Assembly: GCA_948567375.1 (NCBI GenBank)
Contig: OX419755.1
Span: 56,115,001 to 56,179,000 of the forward strand
Direction: 5' to 3'
Source of the DNA: Lunularia cruciata
Lineage: Eukaryota; Streptophyta; Marchantiopsida; Lunulariales; Lunulariaceae
DNA: 64,000 nt
Below, in pieces: positions 31,091 to 43,946 of the stretch. The first letter of the stretch is position 1, and each line of letters begins with the position of its first letter. The notes under the pieces are model-generated. The model was given only the letters and a program-made list of their open reading frames with translations, was not told the DNA's origin and did no database searches. A program made the translations under genes and the position numbers.

Positions 31091-33394
31091 CAATTCTTTT
31101 GTTAAAAAGTTTTCAAATTATTATAGTGTAATAAGGATAATCATATTTTCAATGGTTTTTCAACCATGGTGACTTACATTTGATTATTTTAATCATCTTT
31201 TTAATTAATAATAGTAGTAATGTTTCAATTCAAGAACCTTGCACGTGATAGATGATTTTTGCTATAGTTTCAATCTCTCTCTATCTGGACTATGTTCAGT
31301 TATTTGAGCTCCAATTGTAGAAGAGTGAACAAGCCAAATAGTATATGAAAAGGAAAAGGATTATAAGGCACCAAGAAGTGCAAAAGGAGAAGGAGCATAA
31401 GGCCCGAAGAAAAGAAAAAAAAGAGCTAAACCCTATGTAGAACATTCCTATTGCAAAACAAGGGGGAAAGAAACAAAATACCTACTAAACCATATGAAAT
31501 AGGTCCTCCATCGGTATATATGATAGATAGGAAGAGAGTGCACTAGACTTGATGGGAGTTACTAATGTAGCTTCTTGTATATAAAAAAAGCCTAATGCTT
31601 GAGAGCGCTTTATAGTGATCAAGATTCTATCTTTGCCCTGTTGTATTATTCCCTCCATGATTTGAGACTCTAAGAAGTAGATATAAGAAGCTAGCACTTC
31701 TCACTCTATCGTTCCACTTAAAACTGATGTCATCCCAATAAGATGATGGACCTCCATGTGTGGAATTCTACATAATAATGTTATATTATTTTCACTGATG
31801 TGATATCACTTAATGACATGTGATTGATAAGTATAATAGGAGACTATGTATTATCTAGTAAGAAATGTGTTAATAAAGCTTTATTTTATCTATCTAAAAT
31901 TCCAAGAATTAATACAATCATAAACAAATGCACAAGAGAAAAGAGTTACTGCGTGGAGAATTAACACACTAAGCAAGCTTCTTATGCATGGAGTGAAATC
32001 CATTTCAACAATTAAGAAACCATCAAAGAGACAGCTTAGATTTTACAAGCGTGCAACTGTATATCGAGTGTAACAAGCATACCACCTCAAAGATTCCAGG
32101 AAGTATCCATTGTGCATTGTCTGTATTGTCTTTCACTGTATAACTAGACATTACCAAAAATATTTCTGATTATTACCACATTGTCCGATAAACTATGGAA
32201 CTCTTTTTGAGTTATTTATGAAGTTGGATGCAAAGTAGGACTCTCGCTTCACACCAAGCAAGATGAGTTAAGTTCTTCTGAGTTGGTTTACAGTTAAGTC
32301 ATGGAGTATTCTTAAGTTTCATGGTACGATAATTATGACATACGACTTGATTTTCACCATAGTTCTATTTTAATTTTAATATACAGATACCGACATGAGG
32401 GTGAAATTAATCATACTAATTCCAAATTTTGAAGAAAATAAAGTTATCCATTGCAGCATATCTAGCACGCTGTAATTATTTAATAGTCTAAGTGTTATTC
32501 AATTTTCCTTGTGTGTACACTATGCTTATAAATCAGGTATGCCCTGGGTGTGAGCTCAACATACCAACTCGTGGGGGCTGATTATATAACCTATCCACTA
32601 GAGCGCAATTAACATGCTATAATTCACTATCAATACTCCAAGTGTCTAAAACCTCCCCCCTATTTTGTAGATTGACAATACTATTATGCAGATGAATAAG
32701 GAATGCCTCTAAACAAGTCTTTTGCAAAGTTGCACTTCTTAAAATAATCCTTTTAGCATTATCGGTGTATACAAAGAGGCTTTAAGTAAAGAGTGAATAC
32801 CTCTTTGGGAAATTTTTTGTTATATAGTAATATCCATACCTTTCAGAATTCAAATTATTGTGATAACCTTGTTAAGTTGTTTATATATTTTACTATGACC
32901 TCTATTTTTACTTCTTTTATTACACTTGAGTTGATATTGAAATTCACGTTGGTAATGTTTATATTTCGTATTTAACTAGTTTCACCCGGTATTCTTTTCG
33001 ACTTTAAATGTGGTTTATTTAAGTCAAGTCCACCTGAGTAATCCTCTTCGTACAGAATTTTTCAACCTATGACGCTTAATCAAGAAGATATAGTTTGAGA
33101 GTGTTTCAACTGTTGACAACAACAGAAATTTAAAATAATAAATGTCCAGAAGAACTAACTACAGAAAAGACGATACAATGACCTTCACCTCTTAGAAGAT
33201 GAGATTATTCCTTTCTTCTTTATTCCGGATTTGTTCACCTTCTCAAAATATATTATTTGACTTCATATGCAGAAAATATTATCTTAATTAAATTGGATAA
33301 GATAAAGAACAGTAAAAACTCCGCAGGTCAAGTGCCCTTAAACACTATACACGTCTCCCTGATTATGCTAATCACATCTCTAGGAAAAGGCCCA
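31091..33394. other. AT-rich intergenic stretch, nothing recognised
   Basis: Only short ORFs without recognisable domains are present. This is the border between the transposon block and the gene island. Confidence 0.6.
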
Positions 33395-34486
33395 AAGTGA
33401 ACGTCGGGAACCCTAACGCGAGATAAGATACCCGTCGTGTTTTGAGATCCCGGGATGTGGAATCAGATCCCGGCCGCCACGTTGGATAATATCGGACGGC
33501 AGACCGCTAGGTTTCGTGAGCTAATCCTGGCAGAAGGTCCTGAAGTTGGGAGTGAGAGAGGATTACTGTGACCGGCTTAGGGTAACACCACGTACGTTGT
33601 AGATTTGTTGAACCTCGACAGCACTGAGATTGGAAGCGGAGTAATGGTGAATAAGGGACTAGAGATTTGATTCAGTCACTTTGGTTGGGGGTAATTTAAG
33701 AATAATTCAGTTGAGTGAGCTTCACGCTTCTTGGGAAGTACACGTCAGTCGCTGAAGCTATCGAAGATGTGGTTGTGAAGATGATGGTTCAATTTCGAGC
33801 TGAGAATGGTGTTGCAGATTTTGACGGGGGGAGCGAATTTGAGGTGTAGGAGAGATGGAGATGCAGGTACATCTTGATTTGGAATTGTTGATCTGGGGGT
33901 GTAAGTTGCAACGTGCAACATCTGTGCTGCGTGATTTTAGTGAGGAAGGAAGGGGGCTTGGACATGCGATTCTTGATCTGGAAAAGAGAGGGAGAGAGTT
34001 GAACGAGTGTTTACAGTGCCTCATTGGTCGCTTTCGCGGGACACAGAGATGAACCGAGAGCATCTCAGCTTAGATCTGAACTTTTGTTGATAAGGTTAAT
34101 GTTTGACATTAGCACTGCCGTCATCCAGAAGGTTTGATCACACAGCTTAAAGGACATCGACATTGTAAGCTGTTGACGTATAAAGACAACCATGGCGCAT
34201 GTATAATCCACCATGTTAGTTAACTAGCTTCAGTTGACTAACAGCCTTTTGCTCTGTCCAGGGTTTTCAAGGAATAGCAAATTCTTCAACAGTTGAATTA
34301 TCACAACTCGAAGGTGCAGGACTGTCTCTAGACCTGTTTGGGGAAATCGGAAGGTTTTGCTGATATAAGTGCGAAGGGTATGAAAGCTTTTTGGAACTCA
34401 AAGATCATCTTCCCCTAGAAGATCTAGATTTTTATTCCGGTGAACGTTGTTATCAAGGACATCAGCACCGTACACACCTGTTAAAA
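33395..34486 (+). promoter_or_regulatory. Promoter and 5' UTR region of the exonuclease gene
   Basis: Composition becomes more GC- and CpG-rich at about 33.4 kb. TGCTCTGTCCAG at 34249-34260 looks like a 3' splice site, so a 5' UTR intron is possible. Short ORFs here (33855-34052 plus, 33758-34063 minus) have no recognisable content. Confidence 0.35.
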
Positions 34487-35629
34487 ATGGAGAAGGCAGC
34501 CACTATCAGGTTGGTCAGGAGCCTGAATTGTTTTAGGAATGACTGGAGTAGAGGTAGATTTATGCTGTCGTTGACGAGAGCCGAAGTTCGATTCAATGTA
34601 AAGCTCTCTGTCCAGTCCTTTTCGACCGAAGCAAGACCTAGTACTGGGAGGAGAGCTTCCGACCACCATTTTGCTCAAAGACAGCAGAGTAGTGTTTTGA
34701 GATGTCTGGGTAACGACAGAGACTCTGCATTGCGTCAATTTAATTTTTTGGAAATGCAAAAGGGAGAGCAAGTCTTGAGACAGGCCCTACAGTCTAGCAG
34801 CATTACGCCGACTCCAGCTGGGGATCTGCAGATTCCACTCGCGGGAGTGGACGGAGTGCAATCAGACTTGGCACAGGGCACGCCAGAGTGGTTGAACCTT
34901 AGGAAACATAGAATAACGGCGAGTGCATTCAGCACTGCCCTCGGGTTTTGGAAAGGGGACAGGAGGGCTGAACTCTGGGAGGAAAAAGTTGGCCTAAAAG
35001 AACCTTTTTCTGGAAATGAGGCAACGAGATGGGGAACATCTCAGGAAGCAGGTGCTGTTCAGAAATACAAGGAAATTACAGGAAACGGTGTGGATCACGT
35101 TGCTTTTAAAATCTATAAAGCTGGAGATGAGTATCTGTCATGGCTTGGAGCATCTCCGGACGGCCTCATACGGTATAAGAATGATGGAGACCAGCCCCTT
35201 CCACCAGGACAGAGACTGGGAATCTTGGAGGTTAAATGTCCACATAACAAAGGTCGACCAGAGCTTGGTGCTCCTTGGGATACAGTACCCGCTTATTACA
35301 TGCCGCAAGCACAAGGCCTTTTAGAAATTTACGATAGGGAGATAATGGATTTTTATGTTTGGACAGTTAACGGAAGTGCAGTTTTTAGGATTGAACGCGA
35401 CCCCGAATATTGGGGGTGCATGTTCCGTATAATGTCCGAGCTTTGGTGGGGGCATATTGTACCTGCAACTCTTGCTTTAAAGAAGGGGAAGAGTATAGCT
35501 GACATACAAGTTTTTAGACCTTCTGAAGGTCATGGTGGAACAGCAGCAATCGTTCAGATGAGTAGAGATTTAGCTAGGAAATCTCCTATGATTTGGAGGG
35601 AATACAAAGGGACTGTCATTAAGTTTTAA
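34487..35629 (+). CDS. YqaJ/lambda-exonuclease-fold nuclease, probably organellar
   Basis: This is a single-exon, 380-codon frame from the ATG at 34487. An in-frame ATG exists 96 bp upstream, but the 34487 start yields a basic, Ser/Arg-rich N-terminus (MEKAATIRLVRSLNCFR...) suited to organelle import. The YqaJ domain spans about residues 130-300: it opens GTPEWLNLRKHRITASAFS, then has RWGTSQEAGAVQKY (Glu187), WLGASPDGLI (Asp225), GILEVKCPH (Glu248, Lys250) and YYMPQAQGLLE. These form the PD-(D/E)xK nuclease site plus the conserved Gln. Plants have single-domain relatives annotated as type II restriction endonuclease-like proteins; a role in organelle DNA turnover or recombination is inferred. 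It is convergent with the transporter gene downstream. Confidence 0.85.
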   Translation: MEKAATIRLVRSLNCFRNDWSRGRFMLSLTRAEVRFNVKLSVQSFSTEARPSTGRRASDHHFAQRQQSSVLRCLGNDRDSALRQFNFLEMQKGEQVLRQALQSSSITPTPAGDLQIPLAGVDGVQSDLAQGTPEWLNLRKHRITASAFSTALGFWKGDRRAELWEEKVGLKEPFSGNEATRWGTSQEAGAVQKYKEITGNGVDHVAFKIYKAGDEYLSWLGASPDGLIRYKNDGDQPLPPGQRLGILEVKCPHNKGRPELGAPWDTVPAYYMPQAQGLLEIYDREIMDFYVWTVNGSAVFRIERDPEYWGCMFRIMSELWWGHIVPATLALKKGKSIADIQVFRPSEGHGGTAAIVQMSRDLARKSPMIWREYKGTVIKF

Positions 35630-36360
35630 TTCTTCGAGACTACCAATGAGTTAGTGAATAGGTGTGAATCTCGGAAACTGCGGGTTTACCCCAGGACTTG
35701 CTGCCAAAGCTCAAATACAACGATTATCGGCGCCGTGGGAGTTTTTTCTTAGGTGTGAGTAAGTCCACTGCCTTCGCGGCATTAACTGCCTGTTGTACTC
35801 TACACTCCAATTGAAAATCCTAGAACATGAATGGACCATAGCCTATTCTGCACATTCGTGAGGTGATGGTTACATACTGAGAACAATGAATTGACGCCGG
35901 AAGATGGAAGCTGCGTTTTGGCTACGTTTGTCACAGTTGTATTTCTTGTCCTTCTTCTATTTTCCTTTGCATTTGTGGTGGTGTTGTAACTAATGTTATT
36001 TTCATTTTACAGAGATTTTGTCATTCGAGATATCTATAGAAGTTGGAAGGTATTTTCCTCCAACGTCTCTAAATACCTCGAGTGATAAAAGGTCAAAGTT
36101 TTTCCTGGTTGCAATAGTAGGATCTGGTGCTCTGCCTTTGCATACGACGTGTCTGTTGGCAGTTTTAATGTTTCTGGATGAGTATTGCTCTGATGAGATC
36201 GTTGTCGGAACTAATGAAGAAGTGCATGCACCAGGTGATATGTCAGACATACACTGAGGCTTATCAGCCAGTCGAAGACCACTGTGCAACACAGATACTC
36301 GGAGTAAAATGAACATAACTTTCCTTATAATAGAATAAACATGAGTGAAGAAGAAACGGT
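35630..36360. other. Region between convergent genes
   Basis: It must hold the 3' UTRs of the exonuclease (plus) and the transporter (minus). ORFs at 36018-36257 (plus) and 36002-36316 (minus) overlap each other and show no domain. Confidence 0.5.
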
Positions 36361-39300
36361 CTAATTTCCTCTCCCTCCCGACCCCAGAAGTTGCTCAATT
36401 TCTTCCAAAGAGCGTCCCTTAGTTTCTATTATGTACAAATTTGTGAAAAGTACTGACAAAACTGCAACAGCACCAAAGCTTGTATATACAGCAGAAAGCC
36501 CAAATCTCTGCACCAACTCTAAGAAGAAGAGGCCTATGCCGAAGTTGCAGACCTGCACATAGACAGAAACTAAATTACTTCCTCAAGATAACCTCTAAAG
36601 CAGCCAGCAACGCCACGATCGCTTGGAAGTGCAAACTTATTCATTTCTTATTCGAAACTTAAAAGGACCTATATACCGGTGCTCAATTAACTTAACTTAA
36701 TGCCTAATTCTTCTGCCTGAATGGTGAGAAGAAGTGGTAAACCAACGAAATTTTTCCAGATAAGAATTTCCTTACCCAGTGTACACAAAGGCTGACTGCT
36801 AAAGCTTTGGCTCGAATCCTCGTACTGCACATTTCTGGAATAATCAAGGCTGTGACTGGCCCTGCACCTAATGCAAATGTGAAGACATACCTATTGCATG
36901 ACACTCGGTCGTCAGAATAAATAGTGTGGCTCAACAGCTGAAAAAGCTACACATCCAATGACGTTTTGGTTCTGCAGATCTTAAACCTTCTATGCAATTC
37001 TTCAGAATGAAAGAAGAAATGAATTCACACAGAAGGATGACACTTACGTAAGGTTACCAACAACAGAAAGAGTGTGAGAAATCTGTTCGTCCATGGGAAT
37101 ATTTAATGCTGACACCATTATTGCTGTTGAGATGGCCTGTAAAGTAATGGAATACAAATTACGAACACCTCAGGACGACATCACAAAGTGTTAAAAGACA
37201 TCAACTCTGCTGATTCGGATGAAAAAGAGAGTGTTGCCATCGTACTTACCATGCCGGTGTAACTACCCATAAGCAAATTCCGCCTGCCCTGAGTATCCAT
37301 TAAGGATGAAGCAACAAGAGCCCCTGCAAACGAGAAGACAGATGAGCACACCGCAGCACAATCGTCCATCTCCAGAAACATTCATGAACTTCATGTTGCT
37401 GAACTAACAGACAGATCCGAAGCTACTGACGGACTAAATGCTACGAAAGAAAACCCATATTATCGTAGGAGTTCTAATACTTTAAGTGATATTCCAGTAA
37501 GTGTGTACTAGTGCAAACTTCGGCATTAATAATGCGGCAAGCACATTAGTGCTGGTATATTACCCGCAAGATTTGAGAAGCCAACAGCTGCACTTGCAGC
37601 TATGCTATTAGTGATTCCTGCGTCCTGGAAGTTTGATGAAGAGAAATACAAAACGCCATTGATTCCGGCGAATTGCTGTAATGCAAATAATGCGCCTCCA
37701 ATACCGGCCACTATACACCACACGTAAATTGGACTTCAATCAAAGTGAGAAACATTTTCTGGAATGTTTCTCCAGACGCTTCACATCAGTTAGGAGTGAA
37801 TACATGAACCTTGTGCACCACTTGGAGATGCGCTGGCAGTACTGACTGCTATCCCCTCATATACCCTTCAAATATTGTCTGTAGTAATAGTTCACTCAAT
37901 GATAAACAAACTCGAGCAAACTTTCTGCGCAATATCTAAATACGTGGACTAAAAACAAGATCCAGGTTACAAGACTGAGTTCCCGCTGAGGACAGTTACA
38001 ATTCCGTTCACTGGAACAGCATGATATACGAACACGAAGAAACGTATTATGGTGATTCTTGTCTACACGACCTCATGAAAAACTTCTTTCAGTTTAAAGA
38101 GGAATGAAACGAGTACAACAAACCTTTGAAGTAGCGTTCGGTAAGGAGTTCTGACCACGTCGCTTCTTCCTCTTGAGCAACATTAGCGCTTCTCAGTTCC
38201 TCGATCGCCTCTTTTACGTTTTCCTTTCCCCATAATCTCTCGATGGTTGAACTGGCTTCGTCCCACTTCCCAACCTGGACGAGTGCGTAAAATGATAGTG
38301 TCATACATCACTCACATTGGAACTGTTCGAGGATTCAACGAAACCAGCAATGAGCTATCAGCGGTTAGGGTCTAGCATTGCTGGAACTCACGTTGCCTAG
38401 CCATCGTGGGCTCTCCACTGAAATTTGCATCCCAGCGATCAGAAAAAGACCAGGAATAGTCGCTACCCAGAACATAGTGCGCCACCTAAAAATTGCACGA
38501 TAACGAATACATGAGCACCATGGTAGTCCACGAAAGGGCTTCTCTGCACTTCAATATACTCAAAACTGCCTACAGAAGACACAAACAGTTCACTAGGCCG
38601 TTCTAGAGCTGTGGGAAATATTTGAAGAGAATAAATTTCACTATGAGTAAAATTCAAGCTCGGTTTGCATAATCAGCGTTTGGCACCCAAGGTTAGGGCG
38701 ACTCTACGTATGTTTATTGATGTCAGCCAATGCTTTCTTTGGTTGGCCAAAAGAAATATCGCAGAATTCAGCCTATAATTAAGGAGCAAAGACTCTCAAA
38801 TATATTACTTGATCAATCTGGCTGTATATGTATTTCATAACATTTCCTTGCATGACATAGTACTCCACATAAAGTAAGTAAGGTTCAGTGCTCAACCAGT
38901 GTGGATCTGTTTCAGATGGAATTCCAAAGATCAAAGCTGCTATGATGCCTGTGCAGGTTCCAATCTGGCATAGGCTTCCTAAAGCTCCCCTGTACTTCGT
39001 GGGCGCAATCTGCGTAGGCACGGTTTCAGTGTAAGTACCACTAAAGTTTACAAAGAAAGTTCGAGACGACTCGTTATCTTTGTTCAAGCTTAAGGCCAGC
39101 AGGCGTGCGTCAACTCTTTCTGTTGAGGTAATAAAGAGAACAGAGACACTGCTCAGTCTAAGATCTCATCTAGACGGAGTTTATGATTTTTACAGCTCTG
39201 ATGAATTCTGACCTCGGAAATATAGAGGGGAACTAAAGCAGTATTAACCCCGATACCAATTCCCACAAGGAGACGTCCTAAAATCACCGCATCAACAGAA

Positions 39301-40547
39301 CCGGCAGATGCACTGAAACATCACCACAGTCACAGCACCGGAAGTAAGACAAGCAATGAAGTTAATCTCTTGTAACTACAGGAAGATGGAATGTGCACGA
39401 CCTACTGTACATTTGTCATTTCGAGTAGGAAGAAAATTTGATTCTAACTTACATCGTAGTGAGGCATCCTGTCGGAAATTTGGAGGAACTGGCACAATCT
39501 CAGGACTAGAATACAGGATCACATTCATCCCCGAGTCGTACCTTAAGATAGCTCCCACCACAAGAGGAACGGCACATATTTGAAAAGTTCGCCTGCGACC
39601 AACAGCGTCTGAAAGCACACCGCCACTGATGCTACCCACAAAGGCACCCACAATAAATATGCTCACAACGAATCCCTCCAATAACGTGTTCCCATCGAAT
39701 TTCAATTCCTTGGCGATTGACTCCAAAGGGCCGTTGATAATTCTGCAAGCCACGCACACGTACATCTCTTTGAGGCAAATTTACTGGAGACATTCGCACT
39801 AAGCTGAGTCGAACCCCACATTTTCATAGATAAAATGACAACAACTAGGCCTGCTCGCTTGATAAACGTAGAACGTGAAGGTTGGAAGGCAGACCCAATG
39901 TGGTATCCAAATAGAAAATTTGCCATGGCTGCAGTGAGAACATGTGGGAGCACCGGCAGCCATGATAAATCCGGACCGAAAGTTGAGGAAGCCGCTGGAC
40001 TCACTTCGATCTTCGCATTTGGTCGATCTGAAAATGCAAAGCACAGAGAAGTCCTTTTCCATCAATTCTTTCGGCGTAAAGTACTTAAGTTTTCTTTAGC
40101 TCAAGCAGACAAACTTTTCTACTTCGTACAGAAGACGATTCTATTAGCTGTAAGCTCTTCACCAAGTATTTAGCGTCACAGCATATAGCAGTCAGACATT
40201 CACCTCCAACATACGCGGGGACCCAAATTATCATCACCCAACCAATGAGCTAGAAAAATGGGATGAATGGGACTGAGCGAGAACAGGAAAATCATCTCAC
40301 CGCTACCAGACGTTTCAGATTCGTCATCCACCTGAACCTTTATCCGAGTCAAGCGAATTCTGCCCACGATAAAATTCGCATCACTGCCAGAAAATGAAAG
40401 ACGTCTTCGGAGTGCCGCGAAAGTTGCTTGTCTGCCATTATTAAGCTCTAACTGACAAGGACACAAGTTCCGTCTCCGATCCACCGCCTGAATTTTGCCG
40501 ATTAACGAAGTTGGATCAGAAATCCGATAACTTCTAGCTGCTGCCAT
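36361..40547 (-). CDS. Plastidic glucose transporter-like MFS sugar carrier, 12 exons
   Basis: The exons on the minus strand are 40301-40547, 39895-40027, 39542-39742, 39213-39312, 38897-39009, 38392-38485, 38124-38274, 37564-37710, 37250-37323, 37048-37136, 36776-36890 and 36361-36552. All introns are GT-AG, phases agree, and the sum is 551 codons plus stop, close to plant pGlcT length. The first ~80 residues are basic and Ser-rich, fitting a chloroplast transit peptide. MFS sugar signatures follow: NFLFGYHIG, SDAVGRRRTFQ, GRLLVGIGIGVNTALVP, ISEIAPTKYRG, VESPRWLGN, LQQFAGINGVLYFSS, MDTQGRRNLL, GAGPVTALIIPE and IETKGRSLEEIE. The expected role is sugar transport across the plastid inner envelope. 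It is closest in pattern to pGlcT-type carriers; the subfamily is not certain. Confidence 0.9.
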
Positions 40548-42716
40548 GCCAGCAGATCTCCACAGTCAGGCCCTCAGACTGCCGAGACGTCTCAGATTCC
40601 CAGTCCCAAACTTCTTGTATCGTTCCGTACTACACAGAGGATTCATATTAGTGCTTCGAAGATGGCAATGCCCCCACAAAAGGTGATTTTTCCATCCCAC
40701 GTGTCCAGTGCCCCGAGGTTCCCGAACTATTGCGATCGGAACACCCTTGATTACTAATGGTACTCTTCGGAGCAACTGGAGTCGGCAACGTGGCGCACAA
40801 GAGTCAGGATAGCATCCTTCTTTTTGTCGTAAAGCAGGAAAGAATGCAGTTCATTTTTAGTTGTGACTGCTTTCCGTGGATGAATATAGGCGTAAGTAAG
40901 CCTATTCTTTACAACATTATGAGCTTGAGGAGCAAAGCTTCTAATCTACTTAGAGTGGGGGGGTTAATGACAATCTGTGCTCTACCTCACGAGGGGCCCG
41001 AATTTTCTCCGGAATTAGTAGCGAGCAAGCTAGAACGAGGTTTCAATGACTTTTGGTGTTCTCGAGACTGTCATTTTCGTCAACAATATCACGCCCTTGA
41101 GTTGAGACATGCAGAGAGAGCAGACAGCAGAGGATGTTATAGAAGACATCTTCAATTCTCTTCACCTTGTTACTTCAGGTTTAATCCGCGCTTACTGACT
41201 GGGACAGAAAGACAGATAAGTGCTGTAGATTACTCGTTAGTATGTCAAACTGGATTGCAAAGACGATATTTTCATATTCATGAGACGGTTTCGGGTGTCG
41301 AGTAGTTTGCAACGTTCGGACAACACTACAGGTAGTGCCCCTTATTTGCAAAGGATCTTCTTGTAGCGTTTATATTATGTTTTGAAGGGTTTCAGGCCGT
41401 TAGGTTAGGATTTGTCTCGACTGGTGTTGCGAGTCGGTGCTGAGATGCTCTTATGACCGGTCTAATTTGGCAGATCGAGCAGAATACAGTTATGCAATCC
41501 GGTCATTTCTCTCCTTGTCAATTGGGTGGCCTGGAAGAATAAACTCTTGACGTGGTCGTCGGTCACGCTCGTACAGCACGATATGATTTATCTATAATCT
41601 TCTTCACACGAGGGCAAACCTACTATATAAGCACCTCTGTAGTTGCAGCGATTGAACATGGAGGTGCATACACTATACATAATAAATTACTACAAGATCC
41701 ATCCATACAGAGATTGGTTAATTATCATCTTCGAGTTCATCCCTTCGATCTGGAGTCTGATCAGAGTCCAGCTGTGGAGGGCAGCATATTGCATAGAACA
41801 CCCTGCTAATGAACGTGCTATGATTGCTTCAATCCTTCATACACCTTGAGCTTTTCTTACCAGTGAAGTTCCGACATCCGGCTACTCAATCAATGCATGA
41901 AAAGGCATGCCGTACCAGGCTAAGATTGCGTGAAGTAAGGATTTCTCTTTCCATAGATTGCTATTATTCCTGGATTATGCGTATGAGGTTGACTTTATCA
42001 GTGTTTGCACTTTACTTTTAAACACGTGAGCAGTAGAAAGATGTCTCTCACATGAGACTAAAACCTGTTTGGTAGCAGGAACCTCTTGGCTACATCTATG
42101 TCTTTGACTGCCTGCCACATATATGAGTAGACTTGTTCACAGAAGGATGTTATCGTTGGTCGACCTATGTACATAAGATTTTGATTCAAGCAGTAACTTA
42201 TTGTGCAACTGTTGATACTTCACGTCTGTCAGGAGGATCTCACGAGACTTCCAGGAGACTGTAAATTAGTTTTCAATTAGTTCTCCAATTGGAAGTTGGG
42301 AAAACTTTCAAACAAAGGGCCAAGCGCAACATATTGAAAAACTTCGTTTGCCCTGGGTACCTAATGCCAGTCGATCAATGGCAGAAGTAAATGTCCCATG
42401 GACCAGAATCGACTCAGCAGCCCGATTTTCAGATATGCTAGCTAGCATGGCAGTACTTCAAATCATACTATGTTTGGAGAAAATTCGCCAACGCCATCTT
42501 TACAATGTCAATTTTGAGAGCGATGATGTAAGCTGAACTTTTCATTGGGTAAAGGGAGATGAATTTGTAGATGGCTACAGTTGGTGTCATCTGGTTGCTT
42601 CGAAGAAGTTGGAGTCTGATATACCACATCTGACACGAAGGCAAGCGTGGATTACAGAAACGTTGTCAAACCTTGGAAAGTTCGGACAAAACGCTGTTGA
42701 AGGATGATAAAGTTGT
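40548..42716. other. Intergenic stretch, possible unassigned coding remnants
   Basis: Plus-strand ORFs at 40757-41305 and 41552-41809 show no recognised domain. From about 42262 to 42710 one plus-strand frame stays open except for one TGA (near 42532), with protein-like text such as WVPNASRSMAEVNVPWTRID and HLTRRQAWITETLSNLGKFG. This could be a decayed or spliced gene. It is convergent with the F-box gene. Confidence 0.3.
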
Positions 42717-43946
42717 TCATGCCATAGCATCCAACCTGGGGTCGAAAGCAATTCCATGAATCAACCTCTCTTCAGCAAGAGAATACGGAGGAAGTCTTCG
42801 CCACAACCTCTTCCCCAAATCATACAGAACAGCCAGACGTATCCGCCTGTATCTAACTACATATAAAAGAATCAGATCACTGTATCCAACGCACCGAAAC
42901 TCGGTTCCATAACGAAGAAACTGTTCACACAACAGCTTCGGCATCCGATCCACTTTTATCCACTCCACGTTCTCCCAATGGAACTCCAGCACATAAATAG
43001 CTTTTGTAACATTGTCCTTGTTCAACCCTCCAACCATATAAAGCTGCCCATCACATTCTACAAGCCTGTGACCTTCAAAAAAGCGTGGCATACGAGCATA
43101 TATCTGTGTCCAGCAACCTGAAGCTACATTGTAAGCCACAAGAGCATCTGAAACATAACACCATGAGTACAGGGAACCATTGCAAGGGACGGCTAGAGAG
43201 TGGTAAGATCCAGGAGGCATGCCACCAGTTGTCTTCCAGCAATCACCAGTGGAAGTGAAGACCTCTGTGGTGGGTCTCAAACGATAACTAACCTGGCTGG
43301 CATGTCTGCTGGGGGAAGAAATGCGCCTCAGACCGGACACCACAACGTGGTAAACCCCTCTCTCATTTTCCATGAGCATTCCCACTGCATACAGAGGGAG
43401 GATCTCCACCATGGGCGGCAGCTCTCTCCAAGAGCTTGTCAAAGGGTTGCACACAACCAAAGTCATCGTTCCTAAAGCGTTAAACCTAGAGATGAAGCAG
43501 ACCAATCCCTTGGCTGCTGCACAGGGATAAAGAGATTCATAAGAAGGCAGATGCGAGAAAAGAGGTATGCGATGCCACTTATTTGTGGTGTGATCATGAG
43601 TTATACCGTTCCTGTAGTCACCTCTAGTGAACAGCAAGAACCAGGGCCCAACTCGAGGAGCCTCAGCGCAAGAGCCGAGGAAACCAGAGTTAGTCATAAG
43701 ACCGTTCCACTTTTTACAGACCGTCCGGAGACGAAATAAGTCTGTAATTGGCAACCGGGCAATAATTTTCTCGATGATGTAGTCAGGCAAGTGACTCCAC
43801 ACTGAAGCATCCAAGATGATATCAGGCTCCTCAGGCTCTACTGATGATTCTCTGGGACGAAGACAATTATCACCGCATACTCTCAATGTGGCTAATTCAT
43901 GCCCAAGATAGCCTAACGGTAGTCTCATGGTTGTCCAATTTGCCAT
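42717..43946 (-). CDS. F-box protein with kelch-like C-terminal domain
   Basis: This is an intact single-exon frame of 409 codons. The F-box lies at residues 49-90 (VWSHLPDYIIEKIIARLP, then FRLRTVCKKWNGLM). The rest has the spacing of an F-box-associated kelch-like propeller, with WFLLFTRGDY, CNPLTSSWRELPPM, VAYNVASGCWTQI, GQLYMVGGLNKD and YDLGKRLWRRLPPYS. Such proteins are substrate adaptors of SCF ubiquitin ligases. The pattern is like the plant F-box/kelch proteins of the At5g15710 or UFO/LCR type; the substrate is unknown. The start is the first ATG of the frame. Confidence 0.85.
   Translation of the reverse strand: MANWTTMRLPLGYLGHELATLRVCGDNCLRPRESSVEPEEPDIILDASVWSHLPDYIIEKIIARLPITDLFRLRTVCKKWNGLMTNSGFLGSCAEAPRVGPWFLLFTRGDYRNGITHDHTTNKWHRIPLFSHLPSYESLYPCAAAKGLVCFISRFNALGTMTLVVCNPLTSSWRELPPMVEILPLYAVGMLMENERGVYHVVVSGLRRISSPSRHASQVSYRLRPTTEVFTSTGDCWKTTGGMPPGSYHSLAVPCNGSLYSWCYVSDALVAYNVASGCWTQIYARMPRFFEGHRLVECDGQLYMVGGLNKDNVTKAIYVLEFHWENVEWIKVDRMPKLLCEQFLRYGTEFRCVGYSDLILLYVVRYRRIRLAVLYDLGKRLWRRLPPYSLAEERLIHGIAFDPRLDAMA

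Noticed and set aside
33758-34063. Overlapping ORFs on both strands before the exonuclease gene
   Set aside because: Basic, Ser/Pro-rich or short sequence without domains; the region reads as promoter and leader.
36002-36316. ORFs on both strands between exonuclease and transporter
   Set aside because: They mirror each other in the 3' UTR space of convergent genes and contain no domain.
40757-41305. 182-codon plus-strand ORF upstream of the transporter gene
   Set aside because: No recognisable domain, no splice or codon-usage support, and it overlaps the likely promoter of the divergent transporter.
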